Assembly: GCF_011064615.1 (NCBI RefSeq)
Contig: NZ_JAALJH010000012.1
Coordinates: forward strand, 62,001-126,000
Length of the DNA stretch: 64,000 nt
Source: Aquisphaera insulae
GTDB taxonomy: Bacteria > Planctomycetota > Planctomycetia > Isosphaerales > Isosphaeraceae
Reading direction: 5' to 3'
Part shown: positions 22,877 to 31,672 of the stretch, one piece after another
Position numbering within the stretch: the first letter of the stretch is position 1
How the letters are laid out: the number at the start of each line of letters is the position of its first letter
Made by a program: the position numbers and the translations under genes
The notes under the pieces: model-generated
The model's database searches: none
What the model saw: the letters and a program-made list of their open reading frames with translations, nothing else
Told to the model about the DNA's origin: nothing

Positions 22877-24520
22877 CTAGGGAGCTCGGGCCGCGGGCGG
22901 CGGGAAGTGCCAGAGGGCGGCCAGCCAGACCCCCTGGCGGGCCCGTTCGAGGACGAGACGGCCGCCTCCCGACGCGAGCCGGGCGGCCAGCTCCGGCTTC
23001 CAGTAGGCGCGGCGGCGAGAGACGGCGACCCATTCGGCCCGGGTGGCGGCCTCCTCGTCCGCGAGGATGATCTTGCGTCTCAGCAGGGCGGCGGTGGTGG
23101 TGGCGATCCCCTGTGAGGGATAGAGGGTCGGGGCGATGGCCGCCTCGGCCCCCGGGCTCGCCTCCGCCGCCAGGCGGTCCAGCAGCACCCGGTCGACGGC
23201 GTCTCCCCAGTAGGTCAGCTCCAGGCCGAGCGCCTCGGCCCCGCGCAGGCCGCCGACCAGGAGATTGTAGTAGCTCAGCCCGAACGGGTGGACGCTCAGG
23301 GTCCCCGCCCCCTGGGCCAGCAAGAAAGCGACGGCCCCCGCCCGGAGGAGCCGGCTCCGGCCGGCGATCGGGCGGGACGTGGCCACCCTCCCCGCCCGTT
23401 CCCAGACATCCCCGAAGCCCAGCCCGATCAGCATCGCCCACGCCGGGAAGACGTGGAGGAAGAGCCGCTCGCCGTCGTAGACCGGCACGCGGGTGCTGAA
23501 GAGCACCAGGAACAGGCCGATGCTGGTGGCCAGCAGGAGCGGGAACGGGTCCGCCTTGCGTCCTTTCCAGCCCCGGGCCAGACCCAGGACGCCCAGGAGC
23601 TGCAGCCCCACCGGGACCGTGACCGCGAAGTAGACCCAGGGATAATGCCAGGGGACGTCGCGGTCGGCCGTGACCCGGCCGAAGTACTCGACCATGATCG
23701 GCGTGCGGGCGACGGACGTCCACCAGTAGCCTCGCCAGCGGGCGATCGTGTCGTACCAGAGCCAGGGCCAGCCCGCCACGAACCCGACCACCCCCGCGAT
23801 GGTCCAGGCGGCGATGGCCCCCGGCGCCCGCCGCCGGAGCCGGCAGGCCGCCCAGCCCGCCATCAGGGGCCAGAGGAGCCAGGCGTGGATCTTCGTCAAG
23901 AGCGCGAGCGACCAGACCAGGCCCGCGCCGGCCGATCGCCCGAGCCCTCCCTTTTCCATGGCCCTCGCGCCGGCGAGGAGCGCGAGCGTCCAGAAGAGGG
24001 CGAGGAACGTGTCCAGGGCTCCGAGGTGGGCGTGGGCGAAGGCGCGGGGCATCATCGCCAGCGAGCCCCCCGCGGCATAGGCGGCGGCGAGCCCCCAGCG
24101 GCGCCCGGCCTCGGCCGCGATCGCCGCCACCAGGAGCGCGAACGCCAGCGCCGGCGCCAGCCGGCCGGAGAGGACGTAGATCCCGGTGGGGTCGACGCCG
24201 CGGGTCAGGACCTCCACCGGCTCGCCCACGGTCGAGGCGATCCCGAGCAGCCAGCGTCCCAGCGGCGGGTGTTCCGCGTTGTCGCGGAAGACGCGCGTCA
24301 CCACGTCGGCGGAGAAGAACCGCGGCCCCTCGGCGCGGAGCGTCGCCACGTAGGTGCGCCCCGGCCGGACGTCGAGCGGCTCGTCGATCGTCAGCCCCGG
24401 CCCGCCGAGGGTCAGGAGGACGGCCGCGCCGGCCGCGATCCCCAGCAGCAGGCCCGGCCGCGCGAACGGGCGCCGGGCCGGACGGGCCCGCCTGCGTGTC
24501 TCGGTCGTCTCGTCGCTCAT
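22877..24520 (-). CDS. Membrane glycosyltransferase, GT39/ArnT-like, 547 aa
   Basis: An integral membrane protein with about ten helices. After the first helix comes an extracytoplasmic loop with LTIDEPLDV and later DNAEHPPLGRWLLG; an acidic DE and an E-HPPL motif are typical of polyprenyl-phosphate-sugar-dependent transferases (PMT/ArnT fold). PRAFAHAHLGALDTFLALFW follows, resembling the conserved second loop. The C-terminal third is a soluble extracytoplasmic domain. It probably transfers a sugar from a lipid carrier to protein or lipid outside the membrane; acceptor unknown. Stands alone between moaC and the HTH/receiver gene. Confidence 0.8.
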   Translation of the reverse strand: MSDETTETRRRARPARRPFARPGLLLGIAAGAAVLLTLGGPGLTIDEPLDVRPGRTYVATLRAEGPRFFSADVVTRVFRDNAEHPPLGRWLLGIASTVGEPVEVLTRGVDPTGIYVLSGRLAPALAFALLVAAIAAEAGRRWGLAAAYAAGGSLAMMPRAFAHAHLGALDTFLALFWTLALLAGARAMEKGGLGRSAGAGLVWSLALLTKIHAWLLWPLMAGWAACRLRRRAPGAIAAWTIAGVVGFVAGWPWLWYDTIARWRGYWWTSVARTPIMVEYFGRVTADRDVPWHYPWVYFAVTVPVGLQLLGVLGLARGWKGRKADPFPLLLATSIGLFLVLFSTRVPVYDGERLFLHVFPAWAMLIGLGFGDVWERAGRVATSRPIAGRSRLLRAGAVAFLLAQGAGTLSVHPFGLSYYNLLVGGLRGAEALGLELTYWGDAVDRVLLDRLAAEASPGAEAAIAPTLYPSQGIATTTAALLRRKIILADEEAATRAEWVAVSRRRAYWKPELAARLASGGGRLVLERARQGVWLAALWHFPPPAARAP

Positions 24521-24773
24521 CGCCTCGGCTCCCCGCTCCGTCGCGCCGGATGCCTCGCCGGGATGTTCGGAGTGAACAGGGCAAGAGGAATCGTCCGCGC
24601 CCCCGGGTCATCGTAAGCTCGGCGCGTCGGGGGGAAAAGCCGACGAGCCCGGGATCTCCGCCCGGCCGGGAACCGGTGGGAGATCTCGAGCTCGTCGGCC
24701 CGGATCTCAGATCCGGGGTGGGCGTGGGTTCCTCGGGGAGAACGCCCGGTCGCGTCGGGTCGGCCCGGATGGC

Positions 24774-25349
24774 TCAGGGCTCCTCGGCCTTCTTCTGGGA
24801 GATCAGCCTGCGGACGCGCTCGGCGAGCAGGGCGCCGTCGAAGGGCTTCTTGAAGGCGTCGTTGAAGCCCAGCGCGAAGACCTCCTCGCCGGGCTCGTCG
24901 CTGGTGAGCGCCAGGAGGATCGTCTTCTGGTGGTCGGCGCTCTTCCGCAGGTTCTGAGCGATCTGCCCGGCCTCGATGCGGCCGAGGGCCATGTCGATGA
25001 TGATGCAATCGGGGTGGAAGCTCTCGGCACGGATGCCGGCTTCGAAGCCCGACGCGGCGGTCTCGATCCGGAAGTCATCGCTCTCGCGAAGGTGCTCCCG
25101 GAGCACGGCCTGGAGCGGAGCGTCCGCGCCGACCGCGAGGATTTTATTGTAGACCTCGGCCTCGAGATCGCCCAAGGGCATGTTGTGCTCCTTGAGGAAC
25201 CGCAGGAGGTGTTCCCGCGGAATCCGGCGATCCTGTGAGCCGGGGATTCGATAGCCACGCAAGCGGCCCGAGTCGAACCACTTGGAAACGGTCCGGGGCG
25301 CGACCTTGCAGATCTTCGCGACCTGGCCGGTTGTAAACACCTTCTTCAT
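24774..25349 (-). CDS. HTH (MerR/excisionase-like) fused to a receiver-like domain, 191 aa
   Basis: ATG 25349 (MKKVFTTGQVAKICKVAPRT). The N-terminal 50 residues are a MerR/excisionase-type winged helix: TTGQVAKICKVAPRTVSKWF, then GRLRGYRIPGSQDRRI and REHLLRFLKEH. The C-terminal 120 residues follow a response-regulator receiver: strand ILAVGAD, phosphoacceptor candidate in CIIIDMALGR and conserved Lys in NDAFKKPFDGALL. The usual acidic pair after strand 1 is reduced to one Asp, so phosphorylation may be altered. The order (DNA-binding domain first) is the reverse of standard regulators. No cognate kinase is adjacent. Confidence 0.8.
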   Translation of the reverse strand: MKKVFTTGQVAKICKVAPRTVSKWFDSGRLRGYRIPGSQDRRIPREHLLRFLKEHNMPLGDLEAEVYNKILAVGADAPLQAVLREHLRESDDFRIETAASGFEAGIRAESFHPDCIIIDMALGRIEAGQIAQNLRKSADHQKTILLALTSDEPGEEVFALGFNDAFKKPFDGALLAERVRRLISQKKAEEP

Positions 25350-26021
25350 CTCGAGGACTCCACTCGCCCTGTTGGGTGCGAGACTGCGGAGGTTTCCTCC
25401 TCCCTCCGCCTGAGAACCTTGCCGGCTCGTCGCCGGGCGCGGGCCGCCCATGCCCTACGTCGGGCCCGGACCCGGGCGCCCCCTCGCGGGGGCCGGTCCG
25501 GCCGTCGTCGGCCGTGATCGTCTCCGAGACCGTGCAGGGACGCGCCGGCCCCTCTCCCGTCCTCTACCATGCCCCAGGACCGACCGTCCTCCGCCGCGAA
25601 TGCCCCGGGCCCATCCGAGCCCGGCCCACCGCGACGCAAAGGCCGCCTGCCTCAGCACGTTCCGAGACGGATCGGGACCCGACTCCCTCCGATAGAGGAC
25701 GAAAAGCCTCCCCGCACGGAGTGCGGAGAGCGGCTCGGTCCTGGGCCACCCAAGGGCTGTGGCTTTCGCCTCCCTGCCGTAGCGGACCTGACCGTCACGA
25801 CTAATATTCGAACCGCGCGGCGTGGGACTTTAGGAGGGATCCGGAGTAGTTGTTCCAAAGGAGGCAATCATGGGGCTTGGCCGGATTGTGAAATCCTCGT
25901 AAAGAGGCGGGCTGATGCCTTCGGCGGGGTGGAGAAACGAGGCCGGATTTTTCGGGCGGGGGGCGGGCCGGGGCCGTCGGGATCGCGGGTCCCGACGGCC
26001 TCGCGGGCCGGATGGCGAGGA
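25350..26021. other. Long intergenic region with one tiny reading frame
   Basis: 672 bases between the start of the HTH/receiver gene and the end of the FlgI-like gene. No ordinary gene is supported; long open frames here are Pro/Arg-rich, as expected from GC-rich non-coding DNA. The only notable item is a 10-codon frame with a strong ribosome binding site at 25870-25902. Confidence 0.5.
25870..25902 (+). CDS. Possible 10-residue leader peptide or micro-ORF
   Basis: AAGGAGG lies 5 bases before ATG 25870, followed by the frame MGLGRIVKSS and TAA. The complementary bases CAATC and GATTG flank the start, so the start codon could be in a weak hairpin. The ideal ribosome binding site stands out in a region without other genes, but translation is unproven and no downstream plus-strand gene exists. 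Confidence 0.25.
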   Translation: MGLGRIVKSS

Positions 26022-28124
26022 TCAGGGCTCGTCGGAGGATCGCCTTCGGAAGAGGTTGAACAGCCGAGGCCGGGACGAATCCGACCCCTCGTCGGCCTTG
26101 GCCTCGGCCCCGGTCTTCTGCACGCCCGGGTCCTTCTTGGCGGTCGGCGAGGGGTCAGCCGCCCCCCCCTTGCCCCCCTCGGCGCCGGCCTCGCGGGCGG
26201 CGGTCGTGGTCTCGGTCGCCTTCTCCCCGGGATCGGCGGCCGTCGGGGCCTTGTCTTTGCCCTTGTCCTTGTCCCGGGCGGCGGTGGCCGACTCCTTGGC
26301 CGTGGCGGCGGAGTCGTCGTCGTCGCCCCGGCGGAAGTTGAAGAAGCGGCGGATCCGCGAGGGCGGGGCCTTGGCGGCCGCCTGCTTGACCTGGGTGTCC
26401 TTCTTGGTCGAGTCCTTGCCCAGGATCGCCGCCTCGAAGTAGGCCGGGCTGGCGACCGGGACCGCGTCGATCACGAGCGGCCCGGGCAGGTTCTTCTGGC
26501 GGTGGGCCGCCTCGAGGATCGACACCACCTCCGGGTAGCTGGCCCCGAGGTTGCTGACCCGGCGGATCACCTCGCCGACGTCCAGCGAGGTCCGATATTT
26601 GAAGTCGCCGTCGCCGGTCCGGCTCGGGACGATCTTCGAGATCTCGACCTCGGTGTTCTTGTCGGCGGCGTTCAGGAGGATCGCTCCGGTCCCCAGCACG
26701 ATCGGCGGCAGGAGCTGCTGGCTCCGGCCGAAGATGACGATCTCGGACCGTCGCGACCGCGAGACGTGGATGATCGGCGGCCCCTCGGACTCCACCATGT
26801 AGAGGGCGAACGGATCCTCGGCCCGCGGGCGCTGGGTGGCAGAGGCCAGGGCGATGGCCATCGAGTCGGCGCCCTCGGCCTCCTCCTCATCCCGCTTGGG
26901 CTGCTCGATGATCCCCACGCGGCCCAGGGCCGGGTCGTTCGGGTCCAGGGTCCGGAGGGCGTTGAAGGCCCCGTAGCGGACCTCGAAGTCGGCCTCGTCC
27001 ATCAGCTTGCGGAGCCTCACGTGGGAGGCGGTCTGGTCCATGGCCGCCAGGGCGGCGAGTGCGTAGGCGCGGAACTGCGGCATCTTGGCCGCGGTGTCGC
27101 CCAGGGCCTCGACGCCCGTCGGATCATCCAGGTAGGCGAGCGCCTCGCCGGCGAAGAAGCGGACCTGGGCGTTCTCGTTCTGGAGGGCCTGGCGGAGCGG
27201 CTCGGCCGCCGAGGGGCCGAGGCCCTCCAGCTTCATGGCCGCCACGCCGCTGGTCTTCGGGTCCAGCAACTCCTTCCCCCAGGAGGCCATCCGCTTCTCG
27301 CGGAGCTCCGGGGTATCCACCATGGGGAGGAGCTGGACGACCCGGAAGAACCGGAGCTGGTTCTGGTGGTAAATGGAGGGGACCTTGAGGGTCAGATGGC
27401 CGTCGGTCTTGCCGGTGGCGGCCCCCTTCTGGGTGCCGGACTCGCTCTGGTGGAACCGGCCGTTGATCACGGTCTCGAGCATCTTCGCCGTGCGGAAGCT
27501 CCGGCGGTTCTCCATGATGACCAGGGTGAAGGGGGTTTCCTTCTTGATCTTGCCGCCGCCGAGCACCCGGCCGACCTTGGGGTTGGTCGAGTCCTTGTCG
27601 TTGCCGATCATCACCGGCCCCTGCGCCAGGGCGAGATCCTGGCTGGCCCGGGGGCTGCCGCCGGCGACCATGACCTCCCGGAGCCGGGTCATCATGAGGT
27701 AGCCGCCGGCCAGGCTCTTGGTCCCGCACGCGGGAGGGACTTCCAGCTCGACGTCGAACCGGTCCTCCGGCGTGGCGCCGGTGCGGATGGTCATCCGGAC
27801 GATGACCATCGAGAACTGCGGATTGGCGAGGATCCGGTTGGGGTGCTCGACGTTGGCCTTGCCCATCTCCTCGACGAGCTGGGTCCGCCACCACGACGGC
27901 GGCGGGTCCGCGCCGGTGTTCTCGAGCCCCGCCACGAGCCCGACGCCTTCAACCTTGGTCTCGCCGGCCTGAGGAACGAAGGCGAGATCGCCGACGGTCT
28001 CGTCGACCTTCGGTGGCGGGGGCTCCTTCTTCTTGGACGCGGCGTCCGCCTGGACCTGAGCCAGGGCCAGCAAGATGGCCAGAGCCTGGAGCGCCCGGGT
28101 CCCCCCGGGGATGAATCGCCGCAT
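26022..28124 (-). CDS. Secreted FlgI-like/HEAT-repeat protein, 700 aa
   Basis: ATG 28124 with AAGGAGG 8 bases upstream; signal peptide MRRFIPGGTRALQALAILLA ending near QADAA. Residues about 35-260 resemble the flagellar P-ring protein FlgI: VEGVGLVAGLENTGADPPPS, PACGTKSLAGGYLMMTRL, and ASQDLALAQGPVMIG. A block of HEAT-like repeats follows (AEPLRQALQNENAQVRFFAG, YALAALAAMDQTASHVRLRK). The region to about 590 is a second beta-rich domain. The last 110 residues are a Lys/Ala/Glu-rich low-complexity tail ending RRRSSDEP. No flagellar genes are nearby, so the FlgI-like part probably serves another envelope structure. Confidence 0.8.
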   Translation of the reverse strand: MRRFIPGGTRALQALAILLALAQVQADAASKKKEPPPPKVDETVGDLAFVPQAGETKVEGVGLVAGLENTGADPPPSWWRTQLVEEMGKANVEHPNRILANPQFSMVIVRMTIRTGATPEDRFDVELEVPPACGTKSLAGGYLMMTRLREVMVAGGSPRASQDLALAQGPVMIGNDKDSTNPKVGRVLGGGKIKKETPFTLVIMENRRSFRTAKMLETVINGRFHQSESGTQKGAATGKTDGHLTLKVPSIYHQNQLRFFRVVQLLPMVDTPELREKRMASWGKELLDPKTSGVAAMKLEGLGPSAAEPLRQALQNENAQVRFFAGEALAYLDDPTGVEALGDTAAKMPQFRAYALAALAAMDQTASHVRLRKLMDEADFEVRYGAFNALRTLDPNDPALGRVGIIEQPKRDEEEAEGADSMAIALASATQRPRAEDPFALYMVESEGPPIIHVSRSRRSEIVIFGRSQQLLPPIVLGTGAILLNAADKNTEVEISKIVPSRTGDGDFKYRTSLDVGEVIRRVSNLGASYPEVVSILEAAHRQKNLPGPLVIDAVPVASPAYFEAAILGKDSTKKDTQVKQAAAKAPPSRIRRFFNFRRGDDDDSAATAKESATAARDKDKGKDKAPTAADPGEKATETTTAAREAGAEGGKGGAADPSPTAKKDPGVQKTGAEAKADEGSDSSRPRLFNLFRRRSSDEP

Positions 28125-28754
28125 CGGGCAGCCTCCTTGCACCGCTTCGGGGAGAACCCCCGGACCCGCCCCGAGAACCAGGGGCGAGCCAACCGACCGA
28201 AACCGCCCCCCCACGTCCCTGTGGAACGGGCGCCCGCGGCTCGCGATGAGCCACGACGGGCGGACCCTATCGGATGTTCCCCGACCGGTCAAGAGACTTT
28301 CTCCCCGGAACTTCTCAGATCGCCCACGTCGGCTCCGCGCCTTCGAACCACGACCCGTCCGCCACGTCGGCACAACCGAGACGGACGGTCCCCCCCATTC
28401 CCGGGAAGGAACCCCCGGCTCGATTGGGTTCGATCGCGCGCCGGGTGTTTGGTCGACTTTGGCCTTAATGCTGTGACCACAATGTGTTGCGATTATCCGA
28501 GGGTTGGCTTTGCCCGCGGGTTTCCGTCTTCTTCGGCTGGGATGAGACCTCCTGGGTTGCGAATTCGAGGCCGGTTGGGGGCTGCTATTCTTGCGGTATC
28601 CCGAATTGGCAAAGAGCGGGCGCGGACTATCCCCCTATAGGATAATGCGCCATGATTCGCCATTTTCGCTCGCCCCGTCGCGAGATTTCTTGCATTTCGG
28701 AGAGTCTGCAAACGACGTTGTACTCGAATCGTACGGCGTCGCCAGACTCTGCGA
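28125..28754. other. Intergenic region upstream of the FlgI-like gene
   Basis: 630 bases with no supported gene. It should contain the minus-strand promoter of the FlgI-like gene. GC content falls between about 28460 and 28750. A short minus-strand frame at 28493-28711 has no ribosome binding site or recognisable domain and is not called. Confidence 0.5.
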
Positions 28755-28985
28755 TCAATCCCGGGTGTGCAACTGCTCCTCGATTCGAGCCTTGTCTTGA
28801 AGGGTCTTCATGTCAATGAGATAGACGAGGACGTCCGATGTCCCCAGTGCCAGCGTCCGGCCATCGTCGCTGATGGCGAGGGAATGGAGATTCAGGAGGC
28901 GATCGCGAACGTCGTCATGCAAGCGGAACGAGGCGTCAAGGAACGCCAGGGCGAATAGGCGACCGTTCGTGGGCTGACGAAAGGA
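28755..28985 (-). pseudogene. C-terminal remnant of a WD40-repeat protein
   Basis: The minus-strand frame gives RLFALAFLDASFRLHDDVRD, then LLNLHSLAISDDGRTLALGT and SDVLVYLIDMKTLQDKARIE before the stop. The second part is one recognisable WD40 blade (SLAISDDGRTLALGTSD, VYLID). Upstream of about 28985 the similarity ends at a dispersed repeat (28997-29023), and no start with a ribosome binding site exists. It is best read as the tail of a larger WD40 gene destroyed by rearrangement. Confidence 0.55.
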
Positions 28986-28996
28986 AGGGAAGGCGA

Positions 28997-29023
28997 ATTT
29001 ATCCGCGGATGAACACGGATGGG
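28997..29023. repeat. Single copy of a CCGCGGATGAACACGG repeat
   Basis: AATTTATCCGCGGATGAACACGGATGG resembles the inner part of the left arm at 31331-31358 (CCACGGATGAATACAGAT). The two copies flank the glycosidase-like gene as direct repeats, possibly marking recombination endpoints. Confidence 0.55.
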
Positions 29024-29180
29024 GAAATGGGTCAGGGCCTGGAGGGGAGCCGGTCTTCGGGGCCAAGCATGGCGAACATCATGGAGAGAGCAGCAGTGAA
29101 GGATGGACAGCGGTTCGGGGCTCTGCTCTGAATGTCAGTCTTCCTTGATACCGAAAACTCCCACCCCAGACCGACCCGCC

Positions 29181-31346
29181 ATGAGACAGACCTTCGTTCC
29201 GTTCTTGTTGCTGGTGCTTGTTGGGAAGCCCGTGGTCGCCGGTCCGCCGGACTGGCTCGTCGATCCTTCGCCGTTTCGGGCGACGGTCCGCGAAGAACCG
29301 GCGCGGCATGAGCTGGTCCTGGAGAACGGCCTGGCACGGCGGGTAATTCGCCTGGTGCCGGCGACAGCGACGGTGTCGCTCAAGGATCTGACGACGGGCG
29401 AGGAGCTGCTTCGGGCGGTCGGGCCGGAGGCGAGGGTCGAGTTCGACGGCAAGCCATGCGCGATTGGCGGCCTTGTCGGCCAGCCGGTGGCGAACTATCT
29501 CAAGGACGAATGGCTGGCGACGATGAAGGCCGACCCCTCGGCCTATCGGTTCGTCGCGTGGAAGGAAGGGCCGATCGAGGCCCGGTTCGGCTGGAAGAAG
29601 CATCCCGAGTGGCTCTCTCGCGACCTCCCCTGGCCGCCGCCGGGGCGGCACGTCCGCATGACGTATGCACCGCCGCGGCCGGGGTTGCCGGAGGTCGACG
29701 TCCATTATGAGATCTACGACGGCCTGCCGCTCTTCTCGAAGTGGCTCGTCGTCCGCAACACGACGGATACGGCCGTTCGCGTGACCGGATTCTCGGCCGA
29801 GGAGATCCGGCTCGCCGAGAATGAATCCGCCGTGGACGACACGCCCGACCAGGAGCGGCCGAATCTCTGGGTGGAGACCGACTACGCGTTCCTGGCGATG
29901 AATGGCAGCCATGCCGCCCGTCAGTCTGTCTCCCTCGATCCTGATCCCGATTACCCGACCCAGGTGAACTACAACCGGACCACACGATGCCTGCTCCGCG
30001 TGGCGCCGCCGCTCGGCCCGGACCAGGTGATTGCACCGAAGGGGACGTTCGAGTCGTTCCGGGCCTTCGAGCTCCTTCCGGGATCGACCGACCGTGAGCG
30101 TCGGGGCCTGGCCCTCCGCCGGATGTATCGGACCATCGCGCCGTGGTCGTCCGAAAATCCCCTGATGTTCCACGTCCGGAGCGCGAAGCCGGAGGACCTG
30201 CGCCGGGCCATCGATCAGGCCGCCGACGTCGGCTTCGAGCTGCTCATCATGACGTTCGGCAGCGGCTTCGACTTCGAGAGCCGCGATCCGGCCTACCGGG
30301 CGAGGTACGCGGCGATCGTGGCCGAGGCGAAGGCCCGGGGCCTGGCGCTGGGCGGGTACTCGCTGCTGGCCTCTCGGGCCGCCGCGACACCCGCCGACAA
30401 CACCCAGGGCGTCCCGGCACGCTACGGCGTGATGCCCTGCCTGGGGGCTCGCTGGGGGATCGACTACCTGGCCCAGCTTCGCTCCTTCATCCACGAAGCC
30501 GGCCTCGGCGTGCTCGAGCACGACGGCTCCTACCCGGGCGACCGCTGCAACGCGACGAATCATCCGGGGCACTCGGGCCTGGCCGATTCCCAGTGGGCCC
30601 AGTGGGCCGCGATTGCGGACTTCTACAAGTGGTGTCGGTCGGAGGGGGTCTTCCTGAACGTGCCCGACTGGTACTTCCTGACCGGCTCGAACAAGACGGG
30701 CATGGGCTATCGCGAGACGAACTGGTCGTTGCCGAGGGCCGAGCAGGAGATCATCGAGCGTCAGAACGTGTACGACGGCACGTGGACCAAGTCGCCGTCC
30801 ATGGGCTGGATGTTCGTCCCCCTCACCGAGTACCAGGGCGGCGGCGCGGCGGCCACCATCGAGCCGCTGGACGCCAACCGCGACCACTACGAGGCTCGCC
30901 TGGCCAATCTGCTGGGTGCGGGAGTCCAGGCGTGCTACCGCGGGCCGCGGCTGTATGACACCGAGGCTACGCGAGCCGTCGTCAAACGCTGGGTGGATTT
31001 CTACAAGGCCCACCGGCGGAACCTCGACGGCGACCTGATCCACCTCCGCCGCGCCGACGGCCGCGACTGGGACGGCTGGCTGCACGTCGATCCGCAAGGC
31101 CCGGAAAAGGCGCTCGCGTTCCTCTACAATCCGCTCGCTCGGCCGATCGAGCGTGAGATTCGATTCCCGCTCCATTACGCCGGCCTGTCCACCCCGGCGG
31201 AGGCCTCGATCGACGGCGGCCCCCCGATGAAAGTCACCCTCGATGCCGCCGAAAACACCACCCTCAAGCTGACAATCCCGGCCCGCGGCCGGACATGGAT
31301 CCTATTTCAGCCACAGATGAAGACGGGGGGAATGATCCACGGATGA
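29181..31346 (+). CDS. Large secreted glycosidase-like protein, 721 aa
   Basis: ATG 29181 gives a signal peptide (MRQTFVPFLLLVLVGKPVVA). The N-terminal half is a beta-sandwich of the type in GH36/GH31-like enzymes (LVLENGLARRVIRLVP, LFSKWLVVRNTTDTAVRVTG). The second half is barrel-like: AADVGFELLIMTFGSGFDFE, ARGLALGGYSLLASRAA, and LGVLEHDGSYPGDRCN, where the Asp after EH is a candidate catalytic residue. It then has a C-terminal strand domain. It resembles alpha-galactosidase-like hydrolases, but substrate and exact family are uncertain. The last dozen residues (PQMKTGGMIHG) are encoded by a dispersed repeat that begins at 31309. Confidence 0.7.
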   Translation: MRQTFVPFLLLVLVGKPVVAGPPDWLVDPSPFRATVREEPARHELVLENGLARRVIRLVPATATVSLKDLTTGEELLRAVGPEARVEFDGKPCAIGGLVGQPVANYLKDEWLATMKADPSAYRFVAWKEGPIEARFGWKKHPEWLSRDLPWPPPGRHVRMTYAPPRPGLPEVDVHYEIYDGLPLFSKWLVVRNTTDTAVRVTGFSAEEIRLAENESAVDDTPDQERPNLWVETDYAFLAMNGSHAARQSVSLDPDPDYPTQVNYNRTTRCLLRVAPPLGPDQVIAPKGTFESFRAFELLPGSTDRERRGLALRRMYRTIAPWSSENPLMFHVRSAKPEDLRRAIDQAADVGFELLIMTFGSGFDFESRDPAYRARYAAIVAEAKARGLALGGYSLLASRAAATPADNTQGVPARYGVMPCLGARWGIDYLAQLRSFIHEAGLGVLEHDGSYPGDRCNATNHPGHSGLADSQWAQWAAIADFYKWCRSEGVFLNVPDWYFLTGSNKTGMGYRETNWSLPRAEQEIIERQNVYDGTWTKSPSMGWMFVPLTEYQGGGAAATIEPLDANRDHYEARLANLLGAGVQACYRGPRLYDTEATRAVVKRWVDFYKAHRRNLDGDLIHLRRADGRDWDGWLHVDPQGPEKALAFLYNPLARPIEREIRFPLHYAGLSTPAEASIDGGPPMKVTLDAAENTTLKLTIPARGRTWILFQPQMKTGGMIHG

Positions 31347-31541
31347 ATACAGATAAGGAATCAAGTACGGATTGGCTGGCCCCGAAAGGCGTTCGCCTGG
31401 CTCGCTTCCCTGGGAGTCTCTGGACTCATTGCCCGGCCAAGAATTCCCAACTCTCCTTCATCTCCATTCTTCCATTTCTGTTATTTGGATCTTTATTTGT
31501 GAATATGTGGAGAAGTGATTTCTTCGTCTTCATCGGTGGCC
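31309..31541. repeat. 233-bp element with imperfect inverted arms
   Basis: The left arm (31309-31358) contains AGCCACAGATGAAGACG and CCACGGATGAATACAGATAA. The right arm (31487-31541) reads, in reverse complement, GGCCACCGATGAAGACGAAG and later CCACATATTCACAAATAAAG, so the two arms pair imperfectly over about 50 bases. The interior is non-coding and pyrimidine-rich before the right arm. The left arm overlaps the 3' end of the glycosidase-like gene and supplies its stop codon. Its layout and length nearly equal the element at 20231-20464. The rest of 31347-31672 has no gene. Confidence 0.65.
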
Positions 31542-31672
31542 TGCTGTTTCGATGAGTTGTGTTTCGGCGTGGAGCTTGCCGGCGAGGGGGCCGGAGTCGA
31601 AATCGACGGTGGTTCGGAAGGCTTCGGGGGGGGGTTGTCGGGCACTCGGACCGAGGCCGGGCAGAAGGTGCC

